The notes below the pieces were generated by a model, which was not told the origin of the DNA, made no database searches, and saw only the letters and a list, made by a program, of their open reading frames with translations. The translations under genes and the position numbers were made by a program. Source: Nocardia sp. BMG111209 (lineage in GTDB: Bacteria > Actinomycetota > Actinomycetes > Mycobacteriales > Mycobacteriaceae). Taken from it: a DNA stretch of 64,000 bases. Positions 59,593 to 64,000 of this stretch are shown one piece after another. Positions within the stretch are counted from its first letter, which is position 1. Each line of letters starts with the position of its first letter. The stretch covers positions 2,976,001 to 3,040,000 of the forward strand of contig NZ_KB907307.1 of NCBI RefSeq assembly GCF_000381925.1, read 5' to 3'.

Positions 59593-62500
59593 GCCGGTGT
59601 GGTCGCTTTCTTGGTCCGCCGCCCACGCTTGGTGGTAGCCGGCCGCCAAGCCGCCAGCTCTTCGGTGGTGACGCCGACCTGCGCACAGCGCGTACGCAGT
59701 TCCTCATCGATCGTGTCGGCTACCGATTCACCATATTCGGGGTCGATCTCGCTGTGCCACTGCCGAACCCACGGCGCCAACTCCGCCAGACCCGCCAGCA
59801 TCGGGGTCAGCTTGTCCGCCTCCCAGCCGTCATCGATGCGAGCGCCGATCAGTTCGGCGAGAGCCAGTGCCTGCTCGGCATGATCCCAACCTGCCCAGCC
59901 GAGCAGCTCGCTCGGGTCGGAGTCACGGCTGGCACTGGGGTAGGAGATGAAACGTTCTTTTGGCACATCGAACTTGCCTCGGCGGGACCAGTACGCAGGG
60001 GTCCTGAAATCGGCTGGCTTATAATCGGGCGGGATGGCGATCGGCGTCGCCAGCTTTTCACCTTCGTCCTCGCGGCGCTGAAGTTCCCACGTATTTTCCC
60101 ACGCACTACGCTTATCTAAGCCGGACGGCTCGTAACGCAAAGCCGCAAGGTACGGCACACCCTCGTCGGTTAACAGCCGATTCAGCGCAGTTGAGGTAGA
60201 GATATCGATACTACCGGCCCATAGTTGCAACGCACTCCGGAAACCCTCGTCGCGATCTAGATGATCCGCCAACACGGCAACGCTCCGCATTGTGGGGCGT
60301 CCGTCGCCGTCAAACCAAAGTGCGCGGTCCTCGATACGATCGAGCAGCCAGTCACGAAGGGCCTCGGTGACTCGCTTGCTCCACGGTTCGGCTGCCCAAG
60401 TACGTTTGTACACCGGCTTCTCTAGGAACCTGATTTTCGGATTGGCCGCTATGATATCTAGACGGCGCTGTAGCAGTGACTGATAGTCGCCGGGCAGGTG
60501 TGTCGGAATCTTTGTAATCGGCTTCGACCGGTGGCGCTCGAACCAGACAGTGCGTTCGCCAGTTTCCATTGATCGAGCCAGTACAATCTCGAAAGCCCGC
60601 TCACCCAAAGCGACTCCGGGCACCTCATTCGTATAGACGAGGTCGCTCCCATCGAGCAAACCGTATAGCCCGTAGCATTCCCAGTCCAATTCCTCCTGAT
60701 GGGAGATCATCAGAGCACGAATGTGTTCGAATTTTTTAGATGCAGCATCGAGCAACTCGGCGTTCGGAGTTCCAGTCCCTACAACCACAGAGGGAGAGGT
60801 TGCAGCGAGTTCCTGTGCAAGCTCGTCCAAAATGCGAGCACGTTCCAATATGCAGGTTGGCGGTAGCGGAAATCTCTTCACCTTCGTGGCATTGAATTGA
60901 TACCTCTGCTCCCAACTCTCATCGGAGTCGCCGCGCCCAATACCTCCACCCGCCTTGTTCTGGCAATTCTGTTTCAGCCAAAAACACGCTACCGAACTGT
61001 TAAGGACTCCCAGTAGTCGCAAGTGATCGTCTTCACTCGCCCCTTCCGGCAACTTGACCACAGGCGCGGTTCGATTAAACACTTTACCGAGACGATCGAT
61101 AGTAAAGTGATTATGGGTCGCTATTTCAGCGTAAGCAATAGCAAAATCGGAAGTTCCCACGTCCCGTGGAAGTTGATGCCACTCATACCATTTGCGGCCC
61201 GATGAAAAGTATGTACCGCCACCGAAGGTGGATCGGCCTCCGAGGCTTGACCGAAAACTCCAAAGATACTTCTGAATATCAAAATTCAGATCATCAAAAT
61301 CCATAAGCACTCGAGACTCGCTGTACGGAATGAGAGCAACAGCTACAGATTGAGCATCCCAATCACGTACGTTCTCACCCCTAGACGATGCGACAAGGTA
61401 GCTTGCTGGTGCACCCGCACGGCGTGCAAGCTCTATCGGAAGAAAGAATACTTCGTCGGCATGACTGTCACCAAAAAATCCGGTTCTCCGTTGGCTTGAA
61501 TCGAGCCTACGCTCGGCCCCACTCTCGATTATTTCAGCAAGTTCCGCAGCACCACCACCGCGGAGGCTCCAGGGATGCGTCGCTAGCGAGACGCGGTCTA
61601 AATCCTCCACCGTAATCCAACCGTTGGCGAAATTGGGCTCATCAACATGGTCGGCGATCGCAGACCATACGATCCCTTTCGCTGGGACTTCCGGACGCCC
61701 CGGCTCTCCACGGACGCCCAGCACTGTCCGCACAGTAGCGCCGACTGGAGTGCAATTGCGTCCCACCAAGATCACGGTCGGCGTCCCGTGCCCAGGAATG
61801 TATGCACCGGACGTGTCGATTACCCGGCGAAGATCACGAGTGCACAAGAATTCTTCGATCAATTTCGAACCGAATTCACGCTTCATGAACGAATTCGACG
61901 TTATTTGACCGACCCAGCCAGGCCCCGACGCCACACCTTCAGACTTCGCCAGGTCGAAGAATAATTCCATGAACGGCACCGTAAGCGCATAGGTACCTTT
62001 GCAGAAGTGATAGAGTCCCCGATAGGTCTGATTTTGAGCTTTGTCCTTCACCGTGATGTATGGCGGATTTCCCATCACCGCATCATGTTCTCGTTGCAGA
62101 ATCGCCTTGAGCTTCTCCTGATCCTCGGTCGAGTAGGCAAACCGCGCCTGCCCAAAAGTCAGCAGATCGTCATCCAAAGCCTGTTGCCGTGCACCCCACA
62201 GCAGCGAGTCACCCGCAGCCAGATTCAGCTTGATGTCGATCATTTTTTCAATCGACTTGTCACCACTGGCTTCCAGCGCAGCGACCATGAGGCGGAAACG
62301 GGCAATGGCCACCGCTGATGGGTTGATGTCCACGCCGAACACGCCCTCGAGAGCCTTGCTCACAAGATAGCGGGGTTCGAGCGCCGGTGCTTCACGTTGC
62401 CAGCGTTCGAGCAACCGATGGAAGGCTCCGAGTAGAAAGTGCCCTGATCCGCATGTCGGGTCGATGACAGTGAAACCTTCGAGCGACCGCTCGTCCAGCG

Positions 62501-63185
62501 CTGGCTCGAGAGTCTGGTCCAGGATGAATTCCTCGACGAACTCGGGCGTCTGCAAAAGCGCGTATGTCTTCTTCGCATACTCGGACAGATCCTGGTAGGC
62601 ATCACCTAGGAAGCGGGTGTCGACTCCCGTGAAACCCCACCGCGACTCACCGGAATCGTCCTTCTGCCACCAGAACTCGAGCAGCGCACGCGCCGCGTCA
62701 CCGGAGGGTGTCACCTGGTGCAACGGCGAGAACTCATCCACCAGTCCCTTGGTGGCGTCGAGCCTGGCGAAGTGCTCGATGATCTGCCCGAGCCATTCGC
62801 GATCGGTGTGCTCGCGATTCTCGGTGAAGTACGCGCGGCGCGCATCGAGTGCCTGTTGTCGTGCGTCACTGTTCGGGCCGGCGATCCACAGTCGCGAGAC
62901 CAAAGCGTTGTCCTCGCAGTAACGGGCGAACACCGTGAGCAGCACCCACGCCACCGCAGACTGCGTCACCCGCTCGTTGCGCCATTCCTGCCAGGAGGCG
63001 GCCGTTCGTTGCGCGGTGAGTGCGTGATCGTATTCGCTTCTCCAGCGATCGAAGACGCCGGGTTGACGGGTGTCGGGATCAACCCCGTCCACTCGGTCGC
63101 GCAGGTCGCCTTCCAGCGCTGTCACCTGTTTACGCAGTACCGCAACCAATGTGGTCGCCGAGAACCCCTCACTACCCGTCATCAT
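59589..63185 (-). CDS. pglX: BREX type 2 adenine-specific methyltransferase PglX
   Basis: A 1198-residue DNA methyltransferase. Motif I is VIDPTCGSGHFLLGAFHRL (near residue 240), with FGVDINPSAVAIARFRL after it, and motif IV is VMGNPPYITVKDK (near 372), an N6-adenine type NPPY. The C-terminal ~700 residues should include target recognition. ATG 63185 overlaps the preceding stop as ATGA. Base composition falls noticeably across about 60,020-62,010, covering residues ~390-1055, unlike the flanks. It marks host DNA in BREX. Confidence 0.94.
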   Translation of the reverse strand: MMTGSEGFSATTLVAVLRKQVTALEGDLRDRVDGVDPDTRQPGVFDRWRSEYDHALTAQRTAASWQEWRNERVTQSAVAWVLLTVFARYCEDNALVSRLWIAGPNSDARQQALDARRAYFTENREHTDREWLGQIIEHFARLDATKGLVDEFSPLHQVTPSGDAARALLEFWWQKDDSGESRWGFTGVDTRFLGDAYQDLSEYAKKTYALLQTPEFVEEFILDQTLEPALDERSLEGFTVIDPTCGSGHFLLGAFHRLLERWQREAPALEPRYLVSKALEGVFGVDINPSAVAIARFRLMVAALEASGDKSIEKMIDIKLNLAAGDSLLWGARQQALDDDLLTFGQARFAYSTEDQEKLKAILQREHDAVMGNPPYITVKDKAQNQTYRGLYHFCKGTYALTVPFMELFFDLAKSEGVASGPGWVGQITSNSFMKREFGSKLIEEFLCTRDLRRVIDTSGAYIPGHGTPTVILVGRNCTPVGATVRTVLGVRGEPGRPEVPAKGIVWSAIADHVDEPNFANGWITVEDLDRVSLATHPWSLRGGGAAELAEIIESGAERRLDSSQRRTGFFGDSHADEVFFLPIELARRAGAPASYLVASSRGENVRDWDAQSVAVALIPYSESRVLMDFDDLNFDIQKYLWSFRSSLGGRSTFGGGTYFSSGRKWYEWHQLPRDVGTSDFAIAYAEIATHNHFTIDRLGKVFNRTAPVVKLPEGASEDDHLRLLGVLNSSVACFWLKQNCQNKAGGGIGRGDSDESWEQRYQFNATKVKRFPLPPTCILERARILDELAQELAATSPSVVVGTGTPNAELLDAASKKFEHIRALMISHQEELDWECYGLYGLLDGSDLVYTNEVPGVALGERAFEIVLARSMETGERTVWFERHRSKPITKIPTHLPGDYQSLLQRRLDIIAANPKIRFLEKPVYKRTWAAEPWSKRVTEALRDWLLDRIEDRALWFDGDGRPTMRSVAVLADHLDRDEGFRSALQLWAGSIDISTSTALNRLLTDEGVPYLAALRYEPSGLDKRSAWENTWELQRREDEGEKLATPIAIPPDYKPADFRTPAYWSRRGKFDVPKERFISYPSASRDSDPSELLGWAGWDHAEQALALAELIGARIDDGWEADKLTPMLAGLAELAPWVRQWHSEIDPEYGESVADTIDEELRTRCAQVGVTTEELAAWRPATTKRGRRTKKATTPA

Positions 63186-64000
63186 TCGCTCTTCCCACTG
63201 TCGCCGACAGCTTCTGACCACGTCACGAATTGTCCACCAGGAGAACTCAATTGGATCGGTCTGCCGTCCACCAACGCTCCCCGCTGACCGCGGATCTGCG
63301 GAAGCACTAGCCATACGGGCCGCCGGCGCGGCGCCGACAGATCGCTGAGCCGGGCCAGGAGATCCATGTACCCGTAGCGGGCGAGAGGCGAAAGTTCGGT
63401 GAAAATCACCGGTCCCGCCCCCTCTCCGGAAAACACGGTGGATTCGAGCCGCAAGACCAGTTGCGGCATCACCTGATCCAGCACCGCCTGCAAGCCCTGT
63501 GCGTCGCGGCTGCCCTCGATGGCGGCGTCCGCGCTGCGAACCAGGGCCCATGGCACCCCACGCTCTGCGGCGAGTTCGCGCATCGCCGTGATGATCTCGT
63601 CCGTCACGTCGATGATCTCACCGTGAAACGAGGTGGCCAGAGAATGTGCGACCCGCACGTGCTCGCCGGCGCGGTCCGCCGGAATCGGGACGCCGATCGC
63701 GACGAAGCCGTTCTCCTGCAACGATTGCCGTAGCAGTGTGTGGCGGGTGGACAGTATGGGGCCAAGCTGCGCTCCGGGCCCTGACACGGGTGATTCTCCG
63801 GTAAGGGTTGCCGCCCGAGTATGCACCGAGGTTTCGCTCGGGGGCACCGCATCCCGATAGCGATAAACGCCGTCTGCCCAGGTCAATCCGAGTCCGGCCC
63901 GATCGACCATCGCATCGAGCACGGGCCGCGCGGGCAGTCGCTCCAATGCCGGGAATCGAGCGGCAACGCGAGCACGAACCTCGTTGGGAGTCAACGACTC
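63182..64000 (-). CDS. pglW: Probable C-terminal part of PglW (5' end off window)
   Basis: An open frame of about 270 codons runs off the window edge and ends with GKSE, overlapping pglX as ATGA. It shows LTPNEVRARVAARFPALERLP and later VIFTELSPLARYGYMDLLARL (in parts), with no kinase motif in the visible portion. PglW is the Ser/Thr kinase normally encoded directly upstream of pglX in BREX type 2, and its C-terminal region would lie here. The call rests on position and size; a separate unknown protein is possible. A TTG at 63994 would be an improbable start. Confidence 0.6.
   Translation of the reverse strand, partial: ESLTPNEVRARVAARFPALERLPARPVLDAMVDRAGLGLTWADGVYRYRDAVPPSETSVHTRAATLTGESPVSGPGAQLGPILSTRHTLLRQSLQENGFVAIGVPIPADRAGEHVRVAHSLATSFHGEIIDVTDEIITAMRELAAERGVPWALVRSADAAIEGSRDAQGLQAVLDQVMPQLVLRLESTVFSGEGAGPVIFTELSPLARYGYMDLLARLSDLSAPRRRPVWLVLPQIRGQRGALVDGRPIQLSSPGGQFVTWSEAVGDSGKSE

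Overview
The window is high-GC DNA from an actinobacterium. The mycofactocin-coupled dehydrogenase, the LLM/F420-type oxidoreductases, the many P450, TauD and acyl-CoA genes, and the type 2 BREX (Pgl) operon suggest a Nocardia/Rhodococcus/Mycobacterium-type organism (Mycobacteriales). The species cannot be fixed from the sequence alone. No rRNA, tRNA, CRISPR array or intact insertion sequence was seen.

Layout. (1) 1-3.5 kb: a minus-strand operon (PrpF-type tautomerase, RraA-type aldolase, DUF1932 dehydrogenase) with a GntR/FCD regulator and two palindromic candidate operators; the enzyme pair suits late steps of 4,5-cleavage of protocatechuate or gallate. (2) 3.6-19.9 kb: a divergent catabolic block. 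The minus strand carries a Tat-exported carboxylesterase, a thiolase, an HMG-CoA-synthase-like protein with an OB domain, a class III CoA-transferase and an aldehyde dehydrogenase. The plus strand carries TauD, SDR, mycofactocin SDR, ferredoxin, P450, a DUF35-thiolase fusion, an alpha/beta hydrolase, DoxX and two 3-hydroxyisobutyrate-dehydrogenase-like proteins. (3) 19.9-21.05 kb: decayed hydrolase and acyl-CoA dehydrogenase remnants. (4) 21.0-25.7 kb: a visibly lower-GC island with a CMP-kinase-like protein, two histidine-triad proteins, a methyltransferase, a membrane sensor-like protein and a ThiL/AIR-synthase-like kinase. I cannot match it to a known pathway.

(5) 25.7-43.8 kb: a second catabolic block with LLM oxidoreductases, SDRs, enoyl-CoA hydratase-like proteins, acyl-CoA ligase, ferredoxin/P450, TauD, an acyl-CoA dehydrogenase pair, a tandem CMD-domain protein, a second P450 nearly the twin of the one in block 2, and three TetR genes, one encoding two complete TetR repressors in a single chain. 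A 15-bp palindrome, GAGA(A/G)-N5-(T/C)TCT(C/T), recurs in front of at least five operons of blocks 2 and 5 and suggests one shared regulon. (6) 43.9-47.9 kb: two MFS exporters and a HxlR regulator, with strong terminator hairpins. (7) 47.9-64 kb: a tightly overlapping minus-strand BREX type 2 operon, PglW (partial)-PglX-DUF262/DUF1524-PglY-PglZ-BrxD-BrxHI. The DUF262/DUF1524 (GmrSD/BrxU-like) gene sits between pglX and pglY and is joined to both by 4-nt stop/start overlaps.

Read together, blocks 2 and 5 look like one regulon that oxidises (P450, TauD, F420-type and mycofactocin-type enzymes), activates (CoA ligase, CoA-transferase) and beta-oxidises or cleaves (ACAD pair, hydratases, thiolase, DUF35-aldolase) an unidentified terpenoid-, steroid- or aromatic-like carbon source.
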